Positions 8,122 to 18,233 of a stretch of 64,000 nt of DNA are shown one piece after another; positions within the stretch are counted from its first letter, which is position 1; every line of letters begins with the position of its first letter. A model generated the notes under the pieces. The model saw only the letters and a program-made list of their open reading frames with translations, ran no database searches and was not told where the DNA came from. This DNA comes from Cauispirillum nitrogeniifigens (GTDB lineage Bacteria; Pseudomonadota; Alphaproteobacteria; Rhodospirillales; Rhodospirillaceae), in the NCBI RefSeq assembly GCF_049800675.1, contig NZ_JBLOOT010000001.1, positions 434,001 through 498,000 of the forward strand, read 5' to 3'. Made by a program: the position numbers and the translations under genes.

Positions 8122-9450
8122 TCACAGCATCAACTGCAAGGGGTCCTGAAGCAGCGGCTTCAGGGCGGCCAGGAACTCGGCCCCCACCGCGCCGTCGACC
8201 GAACGGTGATCGACCGACAGGGTGCAGCTCATCACCGTGGCGACATGCACGGCGCCGTCCTTGACCACCGCCCGCTGCTCGCCCGCGCCGACGGCCAGGA
8301 TGCAGCTCTGCGGCGGGTTGATGATGGCCGCGAACTCGCGGATGCCGTACATGCCAAGGTTGGAGATGGTGAAGCCGCCGCCCTGGAACTCCTCGGGCTT
8401 GAGCTTGCCGTCCCGCGCCTTGACGGCCAGGCTCTTCATCTCGTTGGAGATGGTCGCCAGGCCCTTCTGGTCGGCCTTGCGGATCACCGGGGTGATCAGA
8501 CCGCCCTCGGTCGCCACGGCGATGGACACGTCGACATCGTCGAAGCGCAGGATGGCCTCGTCGGTCCACATGGCGTTGGCCGCCGGCACCTTGCGCAGGG
8601 CGAGCGCCACCGCCTTGATGATGAAGTCGTTGACCGACAGCTTGTAGTCGGCACCCGGCCGCGCGTTCAGATCGGCGCGCAGGGCCAGCAGCTTGTCCAG
8701 TTCCACGTCGATGGTGAGGTAGAAGTGCGGGACCGTCTGCTTGGACTCCAGCAGGCGCCGGGCGATGACCTTGCGCATGGAGGAGTTGGGGAACGCCGTG
8801 TGCGCCTGACCGGGCATCGGCTGAAGCTGGGGCTTGGGCTGGCTTGCCGGCTGCGGCGCGGCGGCCTGGGGAGCGGCGGCGGCAGCGGCAGCGGGAGCGG
8901 CCTTCTGCGGCACGCCGCCGGCCCTGACTTTCTCCACGTCAGCCTTGACCACGCGGCCGCGCGGACCGGAGCCCGTGACCTGGGACAGGTCGAGGCCAGC
9001 CTCCTTGGCGAGGCGGCGGGCCAGCGGGCTGGCGAACACCCGCCCGCCCTTGTCGCCGGCCGCCGGGCCGCCGGTCTTTTCGGTGCCGCCGGCGGACGGC
9101 TGCGGACCGACCGGCTCGACCGGACGAACCTCGGACACCGCGCCGGGGCCGGGCTTGGCGGCGCCGCCGGCAGAGGCTGCCAGGGTGTCGCCTGCCGAGG
9201 CGTCCTCGCCCTCGGCCAGCAGCACGGCGATGGGGCGGTTGACGGTCACGCCCTCGGTGCCTTCGGCGACCAGGATCTTGCCGAGGACGCCATCGTCGGC
9301 GGCCTCGAACTCCATGGTCGCCTTGTCGGTTTCGATCTCGCAGAGGACTTCGCCGCTTTCAACGACATCGCCCTCCTTCTTCAACCACTTCGCCAGCTTG
9401 CCCTCGGTCATGGTCGGGGACAGGGCGGGCATCAGGATATGGGTCGCCAT
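8122..9450 (-). CDS. pdhC: Pyruvate dehydrogenase E2, dihydrolipoamide acetyltransferase
   Basis: Core of the pyruvate dehydrogenase complex; transfers acetyl from lipoyl to CoA. 442 residues: one lipoyl domain with the lipoylated Lys43 in ETDKATMEFEA, an Ala/Pro linker, a peripheral-subunit-binding domain (FASPLARRLAKEAG, near 140-175), a second Ala/Gln/Pro-rich linker and a catalytic domain ending with the active-site motif DHRSVDGAVGAEFL. The ribosome site GGAGCGACG precedes the ATG. The lipoyl domain is nearly identical to the one in PdhB. Confidence 0.96.
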   Translation of the reverse strand: MATHILMPALSPTMTEGKLAKWLKKEGDVVESGEVLCEIETDKATMEFEAADDGVLGKILVAEGTEGVTVNRPIAVLLAEGEDASAGDTLAASAGGAAKPGPGAVSEVRPVEPVGPQPSAGGTEKTGGPAAGDKGGRVFASPLARRLAKEAGLDLSQVTGSGPRGRVVKADVEKVRAGGVPQKAAPAAAAAAAPQAAAPQPASQPKPQLQPMPGQAHTAFPNSSMRKVIARRLLESKQTVPHFYLTIDVELDKLLALRADLNARPGADYKLSVNDFIIKAVALALRKVPAANAMWTDEAILRFDDVDVSIAVATEGGLITPVIRKADQKGLATISNEMKSLAVKARDGKLKPEEFQGGGFTISNLGMYGIREFAAIINPPQSCILAVGAGEQRAVVKDGAVHVATVMSCTLSVDHRSVDGAVGAEFLAALKPLLQDPLQLML

Positions 9451-9468
9451 CTCACGTCGCTCCTGTCA

Positions 9469-10896
<1,428 letters not shown>

Positions 10897-10909
10897 GTCG
10901 GGTGTCTCC

Positions 10910-11932
10910 TTACGCCTCGACCAGCACGTCGGTGTACAGCTCGGCCGGGTCGGGCTCGGGACTGTTCTGGGCGAACTCGGCGGCCTCGGTCACGATGGCC
11001 TTGACCTCCTTGTCGATCTCCTTGAGGCCGGCCTCGTCGATGGCCCCCAGTTCCAGCAGGCGGTTCTTCACCTGATCGATGGGGTCATGCTCGGTGCGCA
11101 TCTTGCTGACCTCCTCCTTGCTCCGGTACTTGGCCGGGTCGGACATGGAGTGGCCGCGATAGCGGTAGGTCTTGGCCTCCAGGATGTACGGCCCCTTGCC
11201 GGAGCGGGCATGCTCGGCGGCCCGCGCCCCGGCCTCGGCCATGGCCAGGACGTCCATGCCGTCCACCGGCTCGCCGGGAATGCCGTAGGCCGCGCCGCGC
11301 TGGTGCAGGTCCTGGCCGGAGGCCGAGGAACGCTCCACCGACGTGCCCATGCCGTACTTGTTGTTCTCGATCACGTAGATCACCGGCAGCTTCCACAGGG
11401 CGGCCATGTTGAAGCTCTCGTAGACTTGGCCCTGGTTGACGGCGCCGTCGCCCATGTAGGCGAAGCACACGCCGCCGTCGCCCTCGTACTGGTGGGCGAA
11501 GGCCAGGCCGGTGCCGATGGGGATCTGCGCGCCGACGATGCCGTGGCCGCCGTAGAAGCCCTTCTCGCGGGAGAACATGTGCATCGACCCGCCCTTGCCG
11601 GCGGAATAGCCGCCGCGCCGGCCGGTCAGTTCGGCCATCACGCCCTTGGGGTCCATGCCGCAGGCCAGCATGTGGCCGTGGTCGCGGTAGCTGGTGATGA
11701 GGGTGTCCTGCTCCTCGGCGATGGACTGGAGGCCGACAACGACCGCCTCCTGGCCGATGTACAGGTGGCAGAACCCGCCGATCAGGCCCATGCCGTAGAG
11801 CTGCCCCGCCTTCTCCTCGAAGCGGCGGATGAGCAGCATGTCCCGGTAATGGCGCGTGAGATCTTCGACGTCGACCTGCTGTTTGCCCGTGGGCTTCTGG
11901 GCGCGGGGCTTGCGGCGAGCTGGCTGCACCAT
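10910..11932 (-). CDS. pdhA: Pyruvate dehydrogenase E1 alpha subunit
   Basis: Thiamine-diphosphate E1 alpha subunit that decarboxylates pyruvate; first gene of the PDH operon. 340 residues from the ATG at 11930-11932, which has a good GGGAGGAC site. The frame is open further upstream but without a ribosome site. Seen are the TPP motif GDGAVNQGQVYESFNMAALWKLPVIYVIENN, the phosphorylation-loop equivalent YRYRGHSMSDPAKYR and the substrate-channel segment GGSMHMFS. The basic Lys/Arg/Gln N-tail of about 20 residues is typical of the group. Confidence 0.96.
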   Translation of the reverse strand: MVQPARRKPRAQKPTGKQQVDVEDLTRHYRDMLLIRRFEEKAGQLYGMGLIGGFCHLYIGQEAVVVGLQSIAEEQDTLITSYRDHGHMLACGMDPKGVMAELTGRRGGYSAGKGGSMHMFSREKGFYGGHGIVGAQIPIGTGLAFAHQYEGDGGVCFAYMGDGAVNQGQVYESFNMAALWKLPVIYVIENNKYGMGTSVERSSASGQDLHQRGAAYGIPGEPVDGMDVLAMAEAGARAAEHARSGKGPYILEAKTYRYRGHSMSDPAKYRSKEEVSKMRTEHDPIDQVKNRLLELGAIDEAGLKEIDKEVKAIVTEAAEFAQNSPEPDPAELYTDVLVEA

Positions 11933-12030
11933 GTGTCCTCCCGATGCTGGCGCGCGAACCGCTCCGGCGACGCCGGACGGCCTTGAGTGTCTTGGAAAAG
12001 GTAGCGTTTCGGCTGGGCGATGCAAGATGA

Positions 12031-12057
12031 ATTATCTGCTAAGTTATTGTTTCGCAA
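12031..12057 (-). promoter_or_regulatory. Tentative pdhA promoter
   Basis: On the minus strand TTGCGA (12052-12057) is followed after 15 bases by GATAAT (12031-12036), about 100 bases upstream of the pdhA start. The spacing is short for sigma-70, so this is weak support; the AT-rich patch itself is the stronger hint. Confidence 0.3.
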
Positions 12058-12071
12058 CGCACAATGGCCTT

Positions 12072-12090
12072 TTAACCTAATTATGGTTAA
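12072..12090. promoter_or_regulatory. Inverted repeat upstream of the PDH promoter
   Basis: ttaacc, 7 bases (taattat), ggttaa. The symmetric AT-rich arms lie 15 to 33 bases beyond the tentative -35 of pdhA. This resembles a dimeric-repressor or activator site, but the regulator is unknown. Confidence 0.4.
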
Positions 12091-12285
12091 GCCCCTGAAG
12101 CGGAACGAGGTTTATTCCGGTGCATTCCGCGCGCATGAATGAGATTGCGCGAGAGCGCATCAGAACGTGATCTTTCTGACCGAAAGAACGCTTTCGGAGT
12201 ATGAAAGTTCCATGGCATCGGCCGCGCCAAACGCGCCGATGTCCTGCCTTGCGGGGGGAAAAGATCAGGCAGCCGCGCCGGCGGC

Positions 12286-12603
12286 TCAGCGGTCGGGCAG
12301 CGGCACGACCTGTTCGCCCGGCCGGCCCATGTTGACCATCAGACGGGCGCGCTCTTCGAGCATGTCGGGATCGAGGCTTTCGGGGCGCAGCAGCGATACC
12401 CGGTTTTCAAGCTCGGCCCGCTCGGCGGCAACGATCTGCGCCTCGGTCTGCACCTTGGCGAGGTCCTGCCGCAGGTGCCACCAGGCGACCAGCCCGCGGT
12501 CGCCCTGCACCACATGGAAGCCGAAATAGGCAACCGCCGCCACCCCCACCAGGGGGCCCAGGGCAGCGCGCAGGTGGCGCCGTATTTCTATGACGTTTGC
12601 CAT
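12286..12603 (-). CDS. ftsB: FtsB/DivIC-type septum formation initiator
   Basis: 105-residue bitopic division protein. There is a short basic cytoplasmic N-tail, one membrane helix near residues 15-33 (LGPLVGVAAVAYFGFHVV) and a coiled coil from about 42 to 75 (LAKVQTEAQIVAAERAELENRV). It ends with the conserved LRPESLDPDMLEERARLMVN segment. The family bridges FtsL and FtsQ in the divisome. The position between eno and pdhA is the usual alphaproteobacterial location. The ftsB name follows position and topology; sequence conservation in this family is low. Confidence 0.85.
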   Translation of the reverse strand: MANVIEIRRHLRAALGPLVGVAAVAYFGFHVVQGDRGLVAWWHLRQDLAKVQTEAQIVAAERAELENRVSLLRPESLDPDMLEERARLMVNMGRPGEQVVPLPDR

Positions 12604-12714
12604 AGGGGCAAGAGAATCACACCCGGAGTCGCGGCGTCAATCGCTTTGAAGCGGCCGAGTCCGAAGGCGTGGTGATTTCCCGGCGGTGTGACATCCCCGG
12701 GGCCGGAAAGACGA

Positions 12715-12740
12715 ACGGCGGCCCCTCGCGGAGCCGCCGT
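12715..12740 (-). terminator. Terminator-like hairpin after eno
   Basis: acggcggc (12715-12722) and gccgccgt (12733-12740) form an 8-base stem. Minus-strand transcription from eno then runs into TCGTCTTT. Plausible intrinsic terminator, with an imperfect T tract. Confidence 0.55.
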
Positions 12741-12772
12741 CTTCTTCTTCGTCAGCGCGGAAGGGCGTGCCC

Positions 12773-14050
12773 TCAGCCCTTCAGGATGCTGCGGCCGGCG
12801 TAGCGCGCGGCGTCGCCCAGCATTTCCTCGATGCGGATGAGCTGGTTGTACTTCGCCATGCGGTCGGAGCGGCTGAGCGAGCCGGTCTTGATCTGGCCGC
12901 AGTTGGTGGCCACGGCGATGTCGGCGATGGTGCTGTCCTCGGTCTCGCCGGAGCGGTGCGACAGGACAGCGGTGTAGCGGGCCTTGTGGGCCATCTCGAC
13001 GGCTTCCAGGGTCTCGGACAGGCTGCCAATCTGGTTGACCTTGACCAGGATGGAGTTGCCGACGCCCTTCTCGATGCCGTCGGCCAGACGCACCGGGTTG
13101 GTCACGAACAGGTCGTCACCGACCAGCTGCACCTTGCCGCCGAGCGCCGACGTCAGCGCCGCCCAGCCCTGCCAGTCGTCCTCAGCCAGGCCGTCCTCGA
13201 TGGAGAAGATCGGGAAGCGCGCGCACAGGTCCTCGTAGTACTTGACCATGCCGGCGGCATCCAGGGTCTTGCCCTCGCCGTCCATGCGGTACTGGCCGCC
13301 CTTGTAGAACTCCGACGACGCGGCGTCGAGGGCCAGCATGATGTCCTCGCCGGGCTTGTAGCCGGCGGCCTCGATGGACTTCATGATGAAGCCCAGGGCC
13401 TCGTCGGCGGACTTCAGGTTCGGCGCGAAGCCGCCTTCGTCACCGACGTTGGTGTTGTGGCCGGCGTCCTTCAGGCCCTTCTTCAGGCTGTGGAAGATCT
13501 CGGCGCCCATGCGGATGGCTTCGGCGACGTTGGCCGCCGACACCGGCATGATCATGAATTCCTGGATGTCGATCGGGTTGTCGGCGTGCTGGCCGCCGTT
13601 GATGATGTTCATCATCGGCACCGGCAGGGTGCGGGCGTGGGTGCCGCCGAGGTAGCGGTACAGTTCCAGGCCCGAGTCCTCGGCCGCCGCCTTGGCGCAG
13701 GCCATGGACACGCCGAGGATGGCGTTGGCGCCCAGGCGGCCCTTGTTGGGGGTGCCGTCCAGGTCGATCATGGTCTGGTCGATCAGCTCCTGCTCCTCGG
13801 CATCCATGCCGACCAGAGCCTGGAAGATCTCGTCGTTGACGCTCTCGACGGCCTTCAGCACGCCCTTGCCCAGGTAGCGGGACTTGTCGCCGTCGCGCAG
13901 CTCGACCGCCTCGTGGGCGCCGGTGGACGCTCCCGAGGGCACGGCGGCGCGGCCGAAGGCGCCGCTTTCGAGAACGACATCCACCTCGACGGTGGGGTTG
14001 CCACGGGAATCCAGGATTTCACGAGCGTGGATGTCAACGATCGCGGTCAT
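12773..14050 (-). CDS. eno: Enolase
   Basis: Interconverts 2-phosphoglycerate and phosphoenolpyruvate. 425 residues, full length. Seen are the N-terminal AREILDSRGNPTVEVDV, the substrate loop GASTGAHEAVELRD, the magnesium ligands in ALDAASSEFY, SIEDGLAEDDWQGW and VGDDLFVTN, and the signature ILVKVNQIGSLSETLEA with VLSHRSGETED. It may also be part of an RNA degradosome, but nothing here shows that. It follows kdsA after about 110 bases on the same strand. Confidence 0.97.
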   Translation of the reverse strand: MTAIVDIHAREILDSRGNPTVEVDVVLESGAFGRAAVPSGASTGAHEAVELRDGDKSRYLGKGVLKAVESVNDEIFQALVGMDAEEQELIDQTMIDLDGTPNKGRLGANAILGVSMACAKAAAEDSGLELYRYLGGTHARTLPVPMMNIINGGQHADNPIDIQEFMIMPVSAANVAEAIRMGAEIFHSLKKGLKDAGHNTNVGDEGGFAPNLKSADEALGFIMKSIEAAGYKPGEDIMLALDAASSEFYKGGQYRMDGEGKTLDAAGMVKYYEDLCARFPIFSIEDGLAEDDWQGWAALTSALGGKVQLVGDDLFVTNPVRLADGIEKGVGNSILVKVNQIGSLSETLEAVEMAHKARYTAVLSHRSGETEDSTIADIAVATNCGQIKTGSLSRSDRMAKYNQLIRIEEMLGDAARYAGRSILKG

Positions 14051-14158
14051 CGGCCTAAGCTCCTCCAGAGGATGCGCGGAGTTGAGATGTCTCGGCGCCC
14101 TTGATACGCGCGCCGGGCAGTGAAGAAAAGGGAAGTCTCGGCGACACCCCTACTCCCC

Positions 14159-15022
14159 TCAGTCGAGGGAGATGGGGTTGGCCTTGGCCAGCCGGTCGAA
14201 CGCCGCCAGGGTTTCCAGCAGCGCCGGCATCTGCGCCAGCGGGATCATGTTGGGGCCGTCGGACGGCGCGCAGTCGGGATCGGGGTGCGTCTCGATGAAC
14301 ACGCCCGCGATGCCCAGGCTGACGGCGGCGCGCGCCATCACCGGCGCGAACTCCCGCTGGCCACCCGACGATCCGCCCTGCCCGCCCGGCTGCTGCACCG
14401 AATGGGTGGCGTCCATGATCACCGGACAGCCGGTGTCGCGGGCCATGATCGGCAGGCCGCGCATGTCGGCGACCAGGGTGTTGTAGCCGAACGACGCGCC
14501 GCGCTCGGTCAGCAGAACGTTGGGGTTGCCGCTGCCGTCCAGCTTGGCGACCACGTTACGCATGTCCCAGGGGGCCAGGAACTGGCCCTTCTTGACGTTG
14601 ACCACCCGCCCCGTCGCGGCGGCGGCCACCAGCAGGTCGGTCTGGCGGCACAGGAACGCCGGGATCTGAAGGATGTCCACGGCCTCGGCCACCACGGCGC
14701 ACTGGGCGTTCTCGTGCACGTCGGTCAGCACCGGGCAGCCGAAGCGCTCGCGCACCTCGGCGAACACCGGCAGCGCCTTGTCCAGCCCCAGGCCGCGCTT
14801 GCCGCCCAGCGAGGTGCGGTTGGCCTTGTCGAAGGACGACTTGTAGACCAGCGGCATGCCGAGCCGCCCGCACATCTCGTGCAAAGCCGCCGCGACCTCC
14901 AGGGCGTGGTCGCGGCTTTCCATCTGGCACGGGCCGGCGATCAGCACCAGCGGCAGATCGTTGCCGAAGGTCACGGACCCGGCAGAGACGTGACGCACGG
15001 GGGGACGGGCGGGCGCGCTCAT
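14159..15022 (-). CDS. kdsA: 3-deoxy-8-phosphooctulonate synthase (Kdo-8-phosphate synthase)
   Basis: Condenses arabinose 5-phosphate with phosphoenolpyruvate to Kdo 8-phosphate, the precursor of the lipopolysaccharide inner core. 287 residues. Seen are GPCQMESRDHALEVA at the N-terminal PEP site, YKSSFDKANRTS, LTDVHE, IQIPAFLCRQTDLL (here LQIPAFLCRQTDL), KGQFLAPWDM and MDATHSVQQPGGQGGSSGGQRE. The last is the typical KdsA loop. It follows pyrG by 13 bases, so kdsA and pyrG are probably co-transcribed. Confidence 0.96.
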   Translation of the reverse strand: MSAPARPPVRHVSAGSVTFGNDLPLVLIAGPCQMESRDHALEVAAALHEMCGRLGMPLVYKSSFDKANRTSLGGKRGLGLDKALPVFAEVRERFGCPVLTDVHENAQCAVVAEAVDILQIPAFLCRQTDLLVAAAATGRVVNVKKGQFLAPWDMRNVVAKLDGSGNPNVLLTERGASFGYNTLVADMRGLPIMARDTGCPVIMDATHSVQQPGGQGGSSGGQREFAPVMARAAVSLGIAGVFIETHPDPDCAPSDGPNMIPLAQMPALLETLAAFDRLAKANPISLD

Positions 15023-15035
15023 GGCTGGCTCCTGG

Positions 15036-16664
15036 CTACACCAGACGGGATTGGGCCACCGCCGCCGCCACGAAGGCGGTGAACAGCGGGTGCGGATCGA
15101 ACGGCTTGGACTTCAGTTCGGGATGGAACTGCACGCCGACGAACCACGGATGGTCGGGATACTCCACGATTTCGGGCAGCAGGCCGTCGGGCGACATGCC
15201 CGAGAAGCGCAGGCCCGCGGCCTCCAGCTGCTCGCGGTAGTTGATGTTGACCTCGTAGCGGTGGCGGTGACGCTCGAAGATGGTGTCGGCGCCGTAGATC
15301 TCGTGGGCGCGGGTCCCTTCCTCGATGCGGCACTCATAGGCGCCCAGGCGCATGGTGCCGCCGAGGTCGCCGGTGGTGGACCGCCGCACCATCTGGTCGC
15401 CGCGCACCCATTCGGTCATCAGGCCGACCAGCGGCTCCTCGGTAAACCCGAACTCCGACGATGACGCCTTTTCCAGGCCGGCCAGGTTGCGGGCGCACTC
15501 GATGACCGCCATCTGCATGCCGAAGCAGATGCCGAGATAGGGCACCTTGTGCGTGCGGGCGAAGGTGACGGCGGCGATCTTGCCTTCCGACCCGCGCTCG
15601 CCGAAGCCGCCGGGAACCAGGATGGCGTGCACGTCCTCCAGGTGGGCGACGGCGTCTTCCTTCTCGAAGATCTCGCTGTCGAACCAGCGCAGGCGCACCT
15701 TCACATGGTTGGCGATGCCGCCGTGGATCAGCGCCTCGGCCAGGGACTTGTAGCTGTCGAGCAGCGAGGTGTACTTGCCGACGACGCCGATGGTCACCTC
15801 GCCTTCCGGCTTGGTCACGCGCTCGACGATGGTGTGCCAGCGCGACAGGTCCGGGGCCGGCTCCACCGGCAGGCCGAAGTGGCGGCACACCTGGCTGTCG
15901 AAGCCCTGGGCGTGGTAGTCGATCGGCACCTGATAGATGGTCGGCGCGTCCAGGGCGGCGATGACGTTCTTTTCGTTGACGTTGCAGAACAGCGCGATCT
16001 TGCGGCGCTCGCTTTCCGGGATCGGCCGGTCGGCGCGGCACAGCAGCATGTCGGGCTGGATGCCGACGCTCAGCAGTTCCTTCACGGAATGCTGCGTCGG
16101 CTTGGTCTTCAACTCGCCGGCCGTCGGAATGTAGGGCAGCAGCGTGCAGTGGATGACCATGGCGCGGTCGCGGCCCAGCTCGTTATGAAGCTGGCGGATC
16201 GCCTCCAGGAACGGCAGGCTCTCGATGTCGCCGACGGTGCCGCCGATCTCGCACAGGCAGAAGTCCTCGTCGGTCAGGTCCGACAGGATGAAGGTCTTGA
16301 TCTGGTCGGTGACGTGCGGAATGACCTGGACGGTGCCGCCCAGGTAGTCGCCGCGACGCTCCTTGGACAGCACCGTCGAATAGATGCGCCCGGAGGTCAC
16401 GTTGTCGCTCTTGCGGGCGGGAACGCCGGTGAAGCGCTCGTAGTGGCCCAGGTCCAGGTCGGTCTCGGCGCCGTCGTCGGTGACGAACACCTCGCCGTGC
16501 TGGGTCGGGCTCATGGTGCCCGGATCGACGTTCAGGTACGGGTCCAGCTTGCGCAGACGCACCTTGTACCCGCGCGCCTGGAGGCACGCGCCGAGGGCGG
16601 CCGAGGCCAGCCCCTTGCCGAGCGAGGAAACCACACCGCCGGTGATGAAGATGAAGCGCGTCAT
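15036..16664 (-). CDS. pyrG: CTP synthase
   Basis: Glutamine-dependent amination of UTP to CTP. 542 residues: an N-terminal synthetase domain starting with FIFITGGVVSSLGKGL, containing CEIGGTVGDIESLPFLEA, and a C-terminal class I glutamine amidotransferase domain from about residue 290. The nucleophile Cys is in YLGICFGMQMAV and the His-Glu pair near the end is in VGVQFHPELKS. Standard length and complete. Confidence 0.97.
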   Translation of the reverse strand: MTRFIFITGGVVSSLGKGLASAALGACLQARGYKVRLRKLDPYLNVDPGTMSPTQHGEVFVTDDGAETDLDLGHYERFTGVPARKSDNVTSGRIYSTVLSKERRGDYLGGTVQVIPHVTDQIKTFILSDLTDEDFCLCEIGGTVGDIESLPFLEAIRQLHNELGRDRAMVIHCTLLPYIPTAGELKTKPTQHSVKELLSVGIQPDMLLCRADRPIPESERRKIALFCNVNEKNVIAALDAPTIYQVPIDYHAQGFDSQVCRHFGLPVEPAPDLSRWHTIVERVTKPEGEVTIGVVGKYTSLLDSYKSLAEALIHGGIANHVKVRLRWFDSEIFEKEDAVAHLEDVHAILVPGGFGERGSEGKIAAVTFARTHKVPYLGICFGMQMAVIECARNLAGLEKASSSEFGFTEEPLVGLMTEWVRGDQMVRRSTTGDLGGTMRLGAYECRIEEGTRAHEIYGADTIFERHRHRYEVNINYREQLEAAGLRFSGMSPDGLLPEIVEYPDHPWFVGVQFHPELKSKPFDPHPLFTAFVAAAVAQSRLV

Positions 16665-16756
16665 GGGGGCAACTCTACCTCAAGCCATCGGCCCGCGCAG
16701 GCGAACCGGATCGTGGTCGGTCGGAACTGACGAACGAACGAATATCTAAAAGTAGA

Positions 16757-16776
16757 GAGGCGGCCGCGGCCGCCTC
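16757..16776 (-). terminator. Palindromic terminator after secG
   Basis: A perfect 20-base palindrome (gaggcggccg and its complement) lies 26 bases beyond the secG stop. On the minus strand it is followed by TCTACTTTTAG. Likely terminator for tpiA-secG. Confidence 0.55.
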
Positions 16777-16801
16777 GGGGATACCGCGCCAGCGAGGGCG
16801 C

Positions 16802-17131
16802 TTACTTGGCGACCGGAGCCGCCGGCCCTGTCGGCGCGGCGTCGGCCGGCGCGGCGGGCGTTTCCTGGGTCTGCACGTCGTCCAGGATGGACGAGCGGCG
16901 GTTGCCGCTGTCGGCCATGATCGCCAGGATCAGGCTGGTGGCGAAGAACGCCGCCGCCAGGATGGCGGTGGTGCGGGTCAGCATGTTGCCGGCCGCGCGC
17001 CCCGTCATCAGGCCGCCGCCACCGCCGCCACCGCCAATTCCCAGGGCGCCGCCCTCGGAGCGCTGAAGCAGGATGGTGCCCACCAGCGCGATGGCGATGA
17101 TCAGGTGAATGACCAGAATGACGGTGATCAT
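16802..17131 (-). CDS. secG: Preprotein translocase subunit SecG
   Basis: Small inner-membrane subunit of SecYEG. From the ATG at 17129-17131 it is 109 residues: helix one near 3-21 (ITVILVIHLIIAIALVGTI), the conserved LLQRSEGGALG loop, a run of eight glycines, helix two near 51-70 (TTAILAAAFFATSLILAIM) and a low-complexity Ala/Pro/Thr tail. The frame continues upstream, but that stretch looks non-coding and the true N-terminus of the family begins at the first helix. Confidence 0.93.
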   Translation of the reverse strand: MITVILVIHLIIAIALVGTILLQRSEGGALGIGGGGGGGGLMTGRAAGNMLTRTTAILAAAFFATSLILAIMADSGNRRSSILDDVQTQETPAAPADAAPTGPAAPVAK

Positions 17132-17155
17132 GGGTGCGTCCGAACCGTTTTGAGA

Positions 17156-17191
17156 GGCCCCGGCGGCGGAATGCTCCGCCAGGCCGGGGCC
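17156..17191 (-). terminator. Strong hairpin between tpiA and secG
   Basis: A stem of about 15 pairs: 17156-17170 pairs with 17175-17180 and 17183-17191, with a 2-base bulge and loop atgc. It lies just ahead of secG in the direction of transcription. There is no T-run, so an mRNA processing or attenuation structure fits as well as a terminator. Confidence 0.4.
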
Positions 17192-17236
17192 GGCCGTTTC
17201 CAAAGGTGGCTTTTTAATGCCCCGAAGGGCGAAGCG

Positions 17237-17995
<759 letters not shown>

Positions 17996-18233
17996 GCGGT
18001 CATCCTTGGCTTTATGAGGGGTTCCGGGCAAGCGTGCGCCTGAAGCAGGAACTGGCCGATAGCATGTCGGCTCGGTGTTTAACACACGCCCGGCCCGATT
18101 GCCACCGGCGGCAACCATGCCGCCACGGCGCCGCCGGGAGCGGGGCTGGAGTGCGGCTGCGGCGAAGGTTGCGGCGGATGGGGGCGCCCCGTATCATGCG
18201 GCCCCACGCGCAACCTTCGCATCATAGGCCTCC

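Larger units (their letters stand above)
11933..12285. other. Intergenic region between pdhA and ftsB-like gene
   Basis: About 350 bases, AT-richer than its surroundings around 12010-12095. It must hold the PDH promoter. Two structures stand out. One is ttaacc/ggttaa at 12072-12077 and 12085-12090 (7-base spacer), a candidate operator upstream of the putative promoter. The other is ccgaaag-aacg-ctttcgg at 12180-12197, a perfect 7-base hairpin without a T-run that may end the ftsB-like transcript. No open frame here looks like a gene. Confidence 0.5.
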
